A stretch of DNA of 64,000 nt, from NCBI GenBank assembly GCA_015057705.1, contig SVDU01000020.1, positions 1 to 64,000 of the forward strand. The letters run 5' to 3'. The stretch is from Paenibacillaceae bacterium (GTDB lineage Bacteria > Bacillota > Clostridia > Lachnospirales > Lachnospiraceae). Shown here one piece after another: positions 8,422-17,398 of the stretch (positions are counted from its first letter, which is position 1; each line of letters starts with the position of its first letter). A program made the position numbers and the translations under genes. The notes beneath the pieces are model-generated. The model was not told the origin of the DNA. It worked only from the letters and a program-made list of their open reading frames with translations, and made no database searches.

Positions 8422-9342
8422 ATGAATCCAATCATTCAGGTTAAAAACTTCACAAAAAAATATGGTGACTTTGTCGCAGTAAAAGATATATCTTTTGATG
8501 TGGAAGAAGGCAGTGTATTTGCATTTCTGGGACCAAACGGTGCTGGAAAAAGCACAACCATTAATACGTTATGTACCATTTTTGAAAAAACTTCCGGTAC
8601 GTTATTGATCGATGGAAAAGATGTGAGCAGGCAAAAAAGTGAGGTACGGTCTTCCATTGGAGTTGTATTTCAGGATTCCACTCTTGATGCGAAAATGACT
8701 ATTGAAGAGAATTTAAAAATGCACTGTGTATTTTATAACATTCCAAACAAGGAAGTAGAAGAACGAATTAAGTTTGTTTTAAACCTTGTAGATTTAACAA
8801 ATGAAAGAAAGAAAATGGTTTCCGCTTTATCGGGAGGAATGAAACGACGTGTTGAGATTGCCAGAGGCCTGGTGCATTATCCAAAGGTTTTATTCCTTGA
8901 TGAGCCAACAACAGGGCTGGATCCCCAGACCAGGGCACATATATGGGAATATATTATGAAGCTTCAAAAAGAAAGGAACATTACAATCTTTCTAACCACC
9001 CACTACATGGAAGAAGCCGAGATCTGCAATAAGATAGCGATAATGGATGGCGGGGTAATTGTAGCACATGATACCCCTTACGCATTGAAGAAAAAGTATA
9101 CGAAGGATAAAGCTTATATTAATACAAATGATGAAGAAGGGTTTGAACGCCTGCTAACGGAGCATCAATTAAACTATTCAAAAAAAGATGGTTATTATAA
9201 GGTGGAAGCAGAGTATCTGGACCGCCTGCTGGAGGTGTTAAGCGTTCATAAGGAGCACATTACCAATATTGAAATTAAAAAAGGAACCTTTAATGATGTG
9301 TTTTTAGAGATAACAGGAAAAAAGATCAGGGAGGAGGGATAA
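8422..9342 (+). CDS. ABC transporter ATP-binding protein (DrrA-like)
   Basis: A 306-residue ATPase of the drug-export (daunorubicin-type) class. Walker A GPNGAGKST is near residue 39, the signature LSGGMKRR near 135, Walker B VLFLDEPTTGLD near 156, and the H-loop in LTTHYMEEAE near 192. A C-terminal domain of about 90 residues follows, as in DrrA-type subunits. The permease gene starts two bases after the stop, so together they form a complete exporter. The exported compound cannot be told from sequence. Confidence 0.9.
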   Translation: MNPIIQVKNFTKKYGDFVAVKDISFDVEEGSVFAFLGPNGAGKSTTINTLCTIFEKTSGTLLIDGKDVSRQKSEVRSSIGVVFQDSTLDAKMTIEENLKMHCVFYNIPNKEVEERIKFVLNLVDLTNERKKMVSALSGGMKRRVEIARGLVHYPKVLFLDEPTTGLDPQTRAHIWEYIMKLQKERNITIFLTTHYMEEAEICNKIAIMDGGVIVAHDTPYALKKKYTKDKAYINTNDEEGFERLLTEHQLNYSKKDGYYKVEAEYLDRLLEVLSVHKEHITNIEIKKGTFNDVFLEITGKKIREEG

Positions 9343-9343
9343 T

Positions 9344-10180
9344 ATGAATACAGTATTCGCCTTATGGAAAAGAGGACTAAAAGCATTTGTACGAAATAAA
9401 ACCGGGTTAATATTTTCGCTAATATTTCCTTTTTTCTTTGTATATGTATTTGGTGCAATATTTAAAAATGATTTCATTGAAAATCCCATCGCTTACATGC
9501 TTTCAGGTGTTATTATCACCACTGTATTTGAAAGTGCGCTAAACCTTGCGTCTTCAACGGTTGATGATATGGTCAGTGGTTTTATGAAAGAAGTTTTGGT
9601 GTCCCCGGCAAAGAGAGTTTATGTTGCAATGGGACAATTACTGTCTGCAGCAACGGTAGCCACCTTGCAGGGTATCCTGATCCTGGTAATTGGTTTATTT
9701 ATCGGTATAAAGTTTACCAGCTGGAAAACTCCACTGTTGGTCCTCGTATCCATGATTTTTATCGGCATCGTATTCTCTGGCGTTGGGTTATTTTTAGCCA
9801 CGAAGGTACGCAACGGTCAGACCTTCCAGATCGTCAAAACAGCAGTAACGATGCCCCTCACATTCCTGTCCGGTGCCTATGTTCCGTTGTCCATGCTGCC
9901 AGGCTCTCTGAAGTTTGTAGCTTACCTTAATCCAATGACTTATGCCACAGCATTTTTTAGAATGATCGTCTTGGAAAAAGGGAATCTTCCTGTTTCCGAA
10001 CTGATTAAAGAAGGATTGGTGGTTGAAATAAATGGGTTTGCAATTACTCCGATTATGACATTTGGAGTTATTCTGGTCATTGGTTTGGTGTTCCTGCTTC
10101 TTTCAACAATATCCTTTGTTAAGACAGATTTTTCCCGTCTGAACCGAAGTGCCACCGATGCCAATGCGCTTTGGGGATAA
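9344..10180 (+). CDS. ABC-2 type transporter permease (DrrB-like)
   Basis: A 278-residue integral membrane protein with about six hydrophobic segments. The ABC-2 family pattern is visible around TFLSGAYVPLSMLPGSLKFVAYLNP. It is the membrane partner of the preceding ATPase, with an intergenic spacing of one base and GGAGGGAT as ribosome site. The unit ends in a terminator at 10220. Confidence 0.88.
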   Translation: MNTVFALWKRGLKAFVRNKTGLIFSLIFPFFFVYVFGAIFKNDFIENPIAYMLSGVIITTVFESALNLASSTVDDMVSGFMKEVLVSPAKRVYVAMGQLLSAATVATLQGILILVIGLFIGIKFTSWKTPLLVLVSMIFIGIVFSGVGLFLATKVRNGQTFQIVKTAVTMPLTFLSGAYVPLSMLPGSLKFVAYLNPMTYATAFFRMIVLEKGNLPVSELIKEGLVVEINGFAITPIMTFGVILVIGLVFLLLSTISFVKTDFSRLNRSATDANALWG

Positions 10181-10219
10181 CAAGTCAAGCCCTTAACGTT
10201 TAAACTAAGCTGGTTATAA

Positions 10220-10259
10220 CAAGCCTTGGGAGTATGTCGCCTCAAGGCTTGCTTTTTTT
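10220..10259 (+). terminator. intrinsic terminator of the ABC exporter operon
   Basis: An 11-bp stem (10220-10230 with 10241-10251, one G-U pair) with a ten-base loop is followed by seven T residues. Confidence 0.8.
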
Positions 10260-10385
10260 ATATCAGTTACCAATCACATACCAGTTGACATCTGGTTTAA
10301 TCAGGTTATAATTGTTTAAGGAGAATAGTCTAATTAGACTAATGATGTATTGAATAATTATAAACAAAAGAGAGGATAAAAAATA

Positions 10386-11216
10386 ATGAAATCTTTTTTA
10401 ATGATAGGGCAGTCTAATATGGCTGGACGAGGTTTTATTCATGAGGTGCCGCCCATTTATAATGAAAGAATACAGATGTTACGTAATGGCAGATGGCAGA
10501 TGATGACCGAACCCATTAATTATGATCGTCCTGTTTCAGGAATAAGTCTCGCTGGTTCTTTCGCAGATATGTGGTGTCGTCAGAATCAGGAAGATGTGAT
10601 TGGCCTGATTCCCTGTGCGGAAGGTGGCAGCATGCTGGAAGAGTGGGCTGTGGACGGGGTGCTATTTAAACATGCCATAACAGAAGCTGAATTTGCGATG
10701 CAAAGCAGTGATTTAGCAGGAATTCTGTGGCATCAGGGAGAAAGCGACAGCGCTAATGGCAACTATAAAGTATATTATAATAAATTATTACGAATCATTG
10801 AGGCGCTAAGAAAAGAGTTAAATGTCCCCAATATTCCAATTATGATTGGCGGCTTAGGTGATTTTTTGGGTAAAGAAGGTTTTGGGAAAAGTTGAACGGA
10901 ATTTAAATATGTTAATCAGGAATTAGAAAGATTTGCATTTGAACAAGATAATTGTTACTTTGTCACAGCAAAAGAATTAACATCAAATCATGATGGGATA
11001 CATTTTGATTCAATTTCTCAAAGGAAATTTGGGGTACGATACTTTGATGCATTTTCTAATAAGCATCATGTATTAGAGCCATTGATGAATGAAAACGAAC
11101 TGGTAAGCCTTATTCAATCCAGAACATATACCAAAACAGAAAAAAATTATATAAAAAGTATGGAGTTTGCATTGGGGAAAATATCATATGAGGAATTTAT
11201 ATCGCATGTTATGTAA
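10386..11216 (+). pseudogene. sialate O-acetylesterase/CE6-like esterase, interrupted by TGA
   Basis: The frame opens with FLMIGQSNMAGRG, the catalytic serine block of the SASA/CE6 esterases, and carries ILWHQGESD near residue 120. A TGA at 10893 stops it after GKEGFGKS. The same frame then continues without interruption for 106 codons to TAA, including the late NHDGIHFDSISQRKFG, which supplies the catalytic Asp and His. The short product would therefore lack two thirds of the triad. A single-base change from a Cys or similar codon is the simplest cause. The PadR gene follows after 28 bases. Confidence 0.8.
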
Positions 11217-11244
11217 ATCAATCATATTTTAGAGGAGGTATTTC

Positions 11245-11760
11245 TTGATACCATTACTAATTTTAGGTTTATTGAAACAAAACCCCGGATCTCATGGTTA
11301 CGAATTATTATCCTTAATGGAAGAGAGGCATTATAAATATATTGTTAATTTCACCAAAGGATCCTTTTATTACAATCTTCAACAATTAGAAGAGAAAAAA
11401 TACATTGAGAAAGTTAACCAGTCAGAGAGTACAAGAGAAACGAATAATTATATTATCACTGAATCGGGTAATAGGGAATTTGAAAAGCTGATGTTTAAAT
11501 TTGGTTCTAAAACCGATTATATAAATTTATCATTTTATATAGCCATGTTATTTGGCAATGAGTATAATGATAATGAGCTGAAAAAATTAATAGAAATACA
11601 GATTGAAGAAACTAAAAAGAAAATATTTCTATTAGAACAATCAATTCAGCACGATGAAACTATCCCTGATTATTTTAGAAAGATGCTGGAAAATTCACGT
11701 TCTCATCACTTGGTAAATGTTCAGTGGTTTGAAGGTTTGCTAAAAGATATGGAACTTTAG
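11245..11760 (+). CDS. PadR family transcriptional regulator
   Basis: A 171-residue repressor. The N-terminal winged helix (LLILGLLKQNPGSHGYELLS, GSFYYNLQQLEEKKYIEK) is typical of PadR, and the C-terminal part is a coiled-coil dimerisation helix bundle (Vir_act_alpha_C-like). It starts at TTG 11245 behind AGAGGAGG. It lies between the broken esterase and a flavin reductase with spacings of 28 and 32 bases, so it probably regulates this small unit. A second PadR gene at 42850 is a separate paralogue. Confidence 0.85.
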   Translation: MIPLLILGLLKQNPGSHGYELLSLMEERHYKYIVNFTKGSFYYNLQQLEEKKYIEKVNQSESTRETNNYIITESGNREFEKLMFKFGSKTDYINLSFYIAMLFGNEYNDNELKKLIEIQIEETKKKIFLLEQSIQHDETIPDYFRKMLENSRSHHLVNVQWFEGLLKDMEL

Positions 11761-11792
11761 GGGTAAGTGTTTAGAAGGGGGTATCTAAATAT

Positions 11793-12359
11793 ATGGAGAA
11801 GGTTAATATTAATCCGGATTGGGTGTTTAGTCCACAGCCAATGTATATCATTGGAACAAAAAGCGAAGATGGTGCTCCAAATTTTTGTATCATCACATGG
11901 ATAGGATTTTCATTTGATAAGACACCACATTTAATGATGACTATAGGCGGAAGCAAGCTTACCAAGTCAAACATACTTCGGGATAAAAAGTTCTCTGCTA
12001 ACATGATTACTGAGGATAATCTTTGGCTTGCAGATTACTTTGGTAATACGCAAGGTGAAGAAGCGGTGAAAAATAAAGTGTCTTACAGCTATGAATGGGG
12101 TAAATGCCTGGAAGTTCCTATCGTAGAAGAATGTCACTGGGCATATGAATGTGAAGTTTCCAAAATAATTGAGCTTGATGGTGCCCATCTATTTTTGGCT
12201 GAAATAAAAAATATCCAAATTGATAAAAAATATGAAACCATGGATCTGAAAAAAATTGATTTAACTGAATTGAGACCAGTGATTTATGCACCTTATAATT
12301 ATTTTTCCATCGGAACGAAATTAGGTGAGATGGGTGATTGGGAACAATACATTGAGTAA
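11793..12359 (+). CDS. flavin reductase family protein
   Basis: A 188-residue FMN-binding split-barrel protein (PMYIIGTKSEDGAPNFCIIT near the N-terminus, KSNILRDKKFSANMITEDN in the middle, PVIYAPYNYFSIG near the C-terminus). It is complete, unlike the copy at 1182. It sits directly downstream of a PadR regulator, an arrangement typical of redox-stress or phenolic-stress units. The electron acceptor is unknown. Confidence 0.85.
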   Translation: MEKVNINPDWVFSPQPMYIIGTKSEDGAPNFCIITWIGFSFDKTPHLMMTIGGSKLTKSNILRDKKFSANMITEDNLWLADYFGNTQGEEAVKNKVSYSYEWGKCLEVPIVEECHWAYECEVSKIIELDGAHLFLAEIKNIQIDKKYETMDLKKIDLTELRPVIYAPYNYFSIGTKLGEMGDWEQYIE

Positions 12360-12398
12360 AGTTATATGTAAACAGGATATAAGAAGCCTGGGGGCTGC

Positions 12399-13322
12399 TT
12401 ATATCCTGCATTCGATTGCTAATTTATCGTCTCTGATACCTTTAAATACTGGCTGCCGGAAGCTGTCTTTTTCGGTTGGCATAGACTCAACAATACATAC
12501 CAGCTCTGGCGCCAGCCAAACAGCATCTTCATTACCTTTAGGCACATATCCAAAAGGTGAATAGTCAATAATCTGATACTTATGATCATTTAAAATCCTG
12601 AGACTTACTCCCAGAGTAACATGTCCCTTGTACACTAGTAAATCATCGTCGTATTGACCCAGTATAAGGCTGGTCATGTTATTTTCCTTTGGTATATAAC
12701 CGCAGATAACACAATCATCAGAAGCCATTATTTTACACTTAATCCAATCTTTCGATCGATTCCCCTGCCAGTAAAGGCTGTCTTTTCTTTTTGCAACAAT
12801 TCCTTCTAACCCTTTTTCTTTTACAAGGTTAAATAGCATAATTCCATTATTCTCGACGTACCGGGATACTGAGATCAGATTATTCTCAATAATCGCATCA
12901 TCTAAATATTTCTTGCGTTCCATAAGTGGGAGCATGGTGATATCTTTATCTTTGTAATATAAGATATCGTAGGCAATAATACTGGCGGGATATTTACTGG
13001 CAGCTAATTTGATCTTAAACTGATTACTCATTAAAGCTCTTTTCTGGACTTCGTAGAAATCGGGTATTCCGTTTCTAAGGACTAGTAATTCATGGTCCAG
13101 GATGCACTTTACTTTTACCTGTTTATATAAGTCTTCTAATTCCGGAAAGAGAGGTATCATTAATTTATTTCTTTTATTGCGCATATCAGTTTTATCGCTT
13201 AAAAATGATATGCATCGGATACCGTCCCATTTTATTTCATAGATATGATCTGGTGAGTCAAATGGGGCTTTCATCTCAGATATCAGCATGGGACTTACAT
13301 TCTTACTGTCGAATAGATCCAT
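12399..13322 (-). CDS. ATP-dependent DNA ligase (LigD ligase-domain type)
   Basis: A 307-residue NHEJ-type ligase made of the adenylation domain and a C-terminal OB domain only. The catalytic lysine is K31 in EIKWDGIR; later nucleotidyltransferase motifs are visible in LEGIVAKRKDSLYW and KDWIKCK. The polymerase and phosphoesterase modules found in multidomain LigD proteins are absent. It overlaps the Ku stop codon by one base, so the two are translated together. The role is sealing double-strand breaks held by Ku, probably in spores or stationary cells (inference from Bacillus subtilis YkoU/YkoV). Confidence 0.88.
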   Translation of the reverse strand: MDLFDSKNVSPMLISEMKAPFDSPDHIYEIKWDGIRCISFLSDKTDMRNKRNKLMIPLFPELEDLYKQVKVKCILDHELLVLRNGIPDFYEVQKRALMSNQFKIKLAASKYPASIIAYDILYYKDKDITMLPLMERKKYLDDAIIENNLISVSRYVENNGIMLFNLVKEKGLEGIVAKRKDSLYWQGNRSKDWIKCKIMASDDCVICGYIPKENNMTSLILGQYDDDLLVYKGHVTLGVSLRILNDHKYQIIDYSPFGYVPKGNEDAVWLAPELVCIVESMPTEKDSFRQPVFKGIRDDKLAIECRI

Positions 13323-14098
13323 CAGGCTAACCCTTTTGTACCTTTTGCCATTTCAACTGTTCTCTTCATGGCTTCCATCAGGTCAATGATATTGTTCTGA
13401 CTTTCCGTATCTGCGTTTACAATCTCTTTGCCTGCTATTTTTGTTTCAATCGCCTGACGCAGTCTTTCCTGGTATTCATCATGATAAAGACCAGGATCGA
13501 AAGTAGAAGTCATGGAATCAATTAAAGTTTTCGCCATATCTATTTCTGCCTTATTAACTTCCGCCTTAGCTGTTGCAACAGGTACTGCCTGAATTTCTGC
13601 CTGGTAAAATAGAGTTTTTGCAATAATTCCATCTTTCGTCGGGTACAAAACCATTAAATTCTCAGTCGATCCGATTACTGTTTTTGCAATACCAACTTTC
13701 TTTTGTGAAAGCATCGCCTGACGCAGTAATTCACAGGCTTTTTCTGCTCCCGGCTCAGGAACAACATAATAATTTTTCTCATAATAAATTTGATCCACGT
13801 CTGTTAATTTTGCAAAATGCTCAATATGGATTGTTTTATCTTTCTTGGTCTTGATTTTTTCCAGTTCATCCTCGGTAAATGTAACATACTTACCCTTTTC
13901 ATATTCATAACCTTTAATGATTCCGTCAGGTTCCACCTCTTTATTACAGGAGGGACAGATCTTTTTGTATTTTACCCGTTCATGAGTATCTTTACAAAGC
14001 TGATTAAAACTAACAGAAATATCTTTTGTGGTTTTATATAATCCAACGGGGATATAGAGCATTCCTACACTAATTGCACTTTTATGAGCTACGGCCAT
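13322..14098 (-). CDS. ku: Ku protein (non-homologous end joining)
   Basis: A 258-residue bacterial Ku homodimer subunit that rings DNA ends. The core is recognisable from AISVGMLYIPVGLYK through the strand-rich barrel to the C-terminal tail. A CPSC motif near residue 48, with another cysteine at about 35, hints at a small metal site. The C-terminal tail is short and only mildly basic. The gene starts behind GGAGG and overlaps the ligase by one base. No other NHEJ gene is nearby. Confidence 0.9.
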   Translation of the reverse strand: MAVAHKSAISVGMLYIPVGLYKTTKDISVSFNQLCKDTHERVKYKKICPSCNKEVEPDGIIKGYEYEKGKYVTFTEDELEKIKTKKDKTIHIEHFAKLTDVDQIYYEKNYYVVPEPGAEKACELLRQAMLSQKKVGIAKTVIGSTENLMVLYPTKDGIIAKTLFYQAEIQAVPVATAKAEVNKAEIDMAKTLIDSMTSTFDPGLYHDEYQERLRQAIETKIAGKEIVNADTESQNNIIDLMEAMKRTVEMAKGTKGLA

Positions 14099-14304
14099 TG
14101 TAACGCCTCCTTTTATTTTTATTATTGTTTGATAAAAGATTGAAAATATTCATTTCTATTCCGGCAAGCATCATAATTCTTGGATTAACAGGTATTTTCA
14201 TGATAATATAATGAGTGTGAAGTTAAAATATTTTTTATTTTCCTGTAACGAAACTCTGTTTTTCAGGATATATAGGTAAGAACAAAAGACTGGAGGCAGC
14301 AGCT

Positions 14305-14622
14305 TTGAATGATATTGAGAGAGCCTACACGCAACATGCTAAAGATGTATACAGATACCTGCTTAGTCTGTCGCATAATGAAGATCTGGCAGAAGATCTG
14401 ACACAAGAAACTTTTTTTCGTGCTATGCGGACAATGAGCAATTACGATGGAAGTTGCAAATTATCGGTTTGGCTCTGTCAAATAGCTAAGCACATTTGGT
14501 ACCAATGGTTGGAGAAGCACTCCCGTTTCAAGCAGGTTGAACTTACCGATGATATGCCGGGGGATGAATCACCGGAAAGAAGCACATTACTTCGAATGGA
14601 GAAAACAGCCACATTATGGTAG
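14305..14622 (+). pseudogene. ECF sigma factor, truncated before region 4
   Basis: The 105-residue reading contains sigma region 2 (YRYLLSLSHNEDLAEDLTQE, FFRAMRTM, LSVWLCQIAKHIW) and the linker, then ends abruptly in KTATLW. Region 4, which binds the -35 element, is missing, and full-length relatives have 160-190 residues. Just past the break, in another frame, lies the membrane part of the partner anti-sigma protein. A single internal deletion has therefore fused the pair. It starts at TTG 14305 behind GGAGG. It probably no longer works as a sigma factor. Confidence 0.75.
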
Positions 14623-14882
14623 CCTTTTTGACGTGCTCTATCATATTATGCGGCTTAATTATTTTTGCAAAGAATTACGAATTACCACTTCCCTTTGATT
14701 CTAATCGGATGTTTGTGGAGTTATGTCCTTCCATGGTTGTAACCAGTAAAGATGGCAGAATTATATGGAAGGAATTAAAACCTTCAAAAGCTGGAGACGA
14801 CGGGCAAAAAGATTCAGGAGATGTAATTAATTTCGATGGTCTGAAAGAAAAGGGTACATTGGTATGGAGTGGAGTTAATTAA
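14616..14882 (+). pseudogene. anti-sigma (zf-HC2-type) protein, membrane and external part only
   Basis: The reading encodes a membrane helix (MVAFLTCSIILCGLIIFAKN) and a short external region with ELCPSMVVTSKDGRIIWKEL, ending TLVWSGVN. The cytoplasmic zinc-finger domain that should bind the sigma factor is gone. It overlaps the sigma remnant by seven bases, at the inferred deletion junction. The membrane segment is 20 of 26 identical to the remnant near 1516. The ATG at 14616 has no ribosome site, so expression is doubtful. Confidence 0.6.
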
Positions 14883-14966
14883 TTTCCGTAATTATTTCAC
14901 CTCCGGTTCGCAGATCTGTTAATAAAGATGTCAATAGTTAAATAATGATTTTATTCCTTTTGGTAT

Positions 14967-15003
14967 AAGGCATCTGCCAAGTTAAGTAGCAGATGCCTTT
15001 TAA
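14967..15003. terminator. bidirectional hairpin terminator
   Basis: A perfect 11-bp inverted repeat (14967-14977 with 14989-14999) has an 11-base loop. It lies between the sigma/anti-sigma remnant and the convergent WYL gene and could serve both strands. Confidence 0.7.
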
Positions 15004-15009
15004 GAATGA

Positions 15010-15984
15010 TCATTTCCTCACCGGTAACTGCTGCCGGTTAACCCGCTCCATAACCTGTTTTAAAAATGGAGCTGGACCAACCACTCTTATTACCGGACCG
15101 AATGCCAACACTTGAATTAACAGTTCGGTTTCTCTGGTTTTGTCATAGTAAATGGAACAGAGGTATTTTCCCGTTTCCTCCATCCGTTCAACTTTTTTCT
15201 GATAACTGGAAAAATGAAGCATAGTTCTTTCCAATGCATTGCGCTCATCTGAAATTTCCATAACCAACGGTTCCTGACAGAGTGTATCATCTGCAAGTCT
15301 GTCTATTTGAACTGGTTCTTTGATGTAATATCCTGTTTCTTCTATTTTAACAATTCGTCCAATATGTAAAACATCCATGCGCCAGCCATTTCTTCGTCTA
15401 TAAAGGGCGTAAAGCCGAAACTTGCCATCTTTGGCGGAATATTCAATCCAGCAGGGAAGATAAGTAAATTCAATCAGCCGCTGTTTGACAGAATAATAGG
15501 AGATTTTAAGCGTCTGATGTTGTTCCACCGCCTTTAAAATCAGCTGGAAATGATGCCGGAAAGAGATGTTTATCACATCTTGATCCTGAAATTGGTCAAA
15601 ATAGTGAAATGCTGATGGATCATAAAGCGGTGAAGTATCTGCTAAATCCTGCCAAAGCAGTTCCAGTTGTTCGTCAGTAAAAAACAGACTGATCCGTTCG
15701 TCATTAAGGAGAACTTTCAGCCAGGATTTTTGAAGAGAAGTTAGCGGAAAACGAACGGGATTGCACAGACGTGAAGTGTAATTTTTTCCGCTGTCATCAG
15801 GTGAAAATAAAGCCCAGTCCCCACTTAGCAGATGAGGGATGATTGACAATGCGCTTTCGTCGTAACCATATTTTTGGGCAATTTCCGTCATCTCGTTCTG
15901 GCTGACAGGCTTAAGGGATGCTTCCTCCAGTATTCGGGCGACAATCTGATAATAGCAATTATATATTTCTGAAAAGAGTTCCAT
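15010..15984 (-). CDS. WYL domain-containing regulator (downstream gene of pair)
   Basis: A protein of about 324 residues. The C-terminal half carries a WYL domain (LKISYYSVKQRLIEFTYLPC, then FRLYALYRRRNGWRMDVLHI), an SH3-like fold that in other regulators senses nucleic acid or nucleotide ligands. The N-terminal part is helical with no clear winged helix, so DNA binding may come from its partner. The ATG at 15984 follows AGGAGG and lies one base after the stop of the other WYL gene, so the earlier ATG at 16029 inside that gene is rejected. It is likely a co-regulator of the divergent rtcB operon. Confidence 0.78.
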   Translation of the reverse strand: MELFSEIYNCYYQIVARILEEASLKPVSQNEMTEIAQKYGYDESALSIIPHLLSGDWALFSPDDSGKNYTSRLCNPVRFPLTSLQKSWLKVLLNDERISLFFTDEQLELLWQDLADTSPLYDPSAFHYFDQFQDQDVINISFRHHFQLILKAVEQHQTLKISYYSVKQRLIEFTYLPCWIEYSAKDGKFRLYALYRRRNGWRMDVLHIGRIVKIEETGYYIKEPVQIDRLADDTLCQEPLVMEISDERNALERTMLHFSSYQKKVERMEETGKYLCSIYYDKTRETELLIQVLAFGPVIRVVGPAPFLKQVMERVNRQQLPVRK

Positions 15985-15985
15985 G

Positions 15986-17251
15986 TTACTGTCCTCCTGA
16001 AGGTATTGTATCAATATTTTCCCAGACATACATCTGCTGCATTTTCTTCATATCGTTCCAGAAACGTTGTTCCACCTGTTTATTTGAGCAGGTGAAATCA
16101 AGAATTCGTCCGGTGAAAGTTCTGATCCAGGGGAGTATTTCGGCGCTGTCCCAACATTCAATGGTATATTCGTAAATATCTGGCTGTATCCGCTTTAGCT
16201 GGCCTTGTCGGCCTTCCCGGTTGATCCTGTTAATTAGATAGCTTTCCGTCTTTTCTTCTATACTGAGCTGCAGGCATACCTGTTCCGGTTCCCGGCGGCA
16301 GCCAAACGAAACGCCCCAGATATAATCGCTGTTATTCTCATAACCCGCCAGATACCGGTCGTAATTTATATCTGATTTAAGAAGAGATACATTTTGTATG
16401 CTGTCCAGCCGATACGAAGCCAAACGACCGTTTGTCAGTCTTCGTACACATACGTAGCGGCGGCCGGTCTGGGTACTGATCCGTATTTTTAAAGGCACAC
16501 ACTCAAATTCATTGATATTACCGCTTCGAATATATTTGATCTGCATTCGTACTCGCTGTTTCTCCCTGATGGCCGTAAGAAGCGGAAGCAAAATCTCATC
16601 CTCCAGGGTGTGGGCCAGATAATCGTGTCGAAACCGAAAGTGGTCGTTTCGGCATCGCAGTGAATCCAGTATGGTGCTTCCAATAAAACCAAAGGGAGCA
16701 GCAGTCTGATAATAGGAGGCCGCTTCTTTTAGACCATGATATAAATCAGGATGGCTGGTCAGCAAATCCGTGCAAGCTGTATACAAGTGCTGACGGCCAT
16801 CTTTTTTTACTGAGAACAATCCGTTCTGCTCATATTCAATCAGTTTCTTGCGAACAGTCTGCACCTCAAACAGAGTCTGGTAGCGTTCCTGTAATTCATC
16901 ATTTATTGTTTCCACACTGCGTGATTTTCCATCCTGCATTAGATCCAGAAGAAAAAAGTGCAGCATGATATCATTATTTGTAAAGCTTTTGCTTTTCCAT
17001 ACATGAAATAAGGGGTTACTGTCAATTCGGTTACTGTCCATGGTGATGGCAACTGATTTCTTATGGCTGGAATCATAATCATACTGAATGTAATCAGCAA
17101 ACCAGCTTTCTATCCGCCTCCGTTCATTATCATAAGTGCGTCTGCCAGATTCCGGATAATCCATACGGGATTTAAACCCATAGACATAGAAATCACGTAC
17201 ATAAGTGCGTACTTTATTAAAATGTTTGATCAATTCATTAAATTCTGCCAT
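15986..17251 (-). CDS. WYL domain-containing transcriptional regulator
   Basis: A protein of about 421 residues. The N-terminal about 180 residues include a helical region and a probable winged helix (DELQERYQTLFEVQTVRKKL). A WYL domain follows (RVRMQIKYIRSGNINEFECV, ISTQTGRRYVCVRR, RLASYRLDSI) with a C-terminal extension near residues 330-400. The ATG at 17251 is chosen for its AGGAG site; the upstream ATG at 17269 has none. It faces rtcB across a 147-base divergent region and is translationally linked to the second WYL gene. It probably controls RNA-repair genes in response to RNA damage, as proposed for WYL-RtcB neighbourhoods (inference). Confidence 0.8.
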   Translation of the reverse strand: MAEFNELIKHFNKVRTYVRDFYVYGFKSRMDYPESGRRTYDNERRRIESWFADYIQYDYDSSHKKSVAITMDSNRIDSNPLFHVWKSKSFTNNDIMLHFFLLDLMQDGKSRSVETINDELQERYQTLFEVQTVRKKLIEYEQNGLFSVKKDGRQHLYTACTDLLTSHPDLYHGLKEAASYYQTAAPFGFIGSTILDSLRCRNDHFRFRHDYLAHTLEDEILLPLLTAIREKQRVRMQIKYIRSGNINEFECVPLKIRISTQTGRRYVCVRRLTNGRLASYRLDSIQNVSLLKSDINYDRYLAGYENNSDYIWGVSFGCRREPEQVCLQLSIEEKTESYLINRINREGRQGQLKRIQPDIYEYTIECWDSAEILPWIRTFTGRILDFTCSNKQVEQRFWNDMKKMQQMYVWENIDTIPSGGQ

Positions 17252-17293
17252 GTATTTTAGCTCCTGCATGATTAAATTGTGTTTATTTAATCT

Positions 17294-17323
17294 ATTATAT
17301 ATGGATAATAGTTAAGTTCGCAA
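17294..17323 (-). promoter_or_regulatory. promoter of the WYL gene pair
   Basis: On the minus strand TTGCGA (17318-17323) and TATAAT (17294-17299) are 18 bases apart, 43 bases before the chosen start. The region is shared with the divergent rtcB promoter. I see no sigma-54 -24/-12 element in front of rtcB, unlike the enterobacterial rtcBA operon. Confidence 0.55.
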
Positions 17324-17398
17324 CTTTTTTTAAATGATTAATAGTATTTACAGTGCTATGATATAGCCATGGTAAGAAATGGAAACGGAGGAATCAAT

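Noticed and set aside
10893-10895. TGA read as selenocysteine in the esterase
   Set aside because: No SECIS-like hairpin is evident just downstream, and this esterase family uses Ser-Asp-His; nonsense mutation is simpler.
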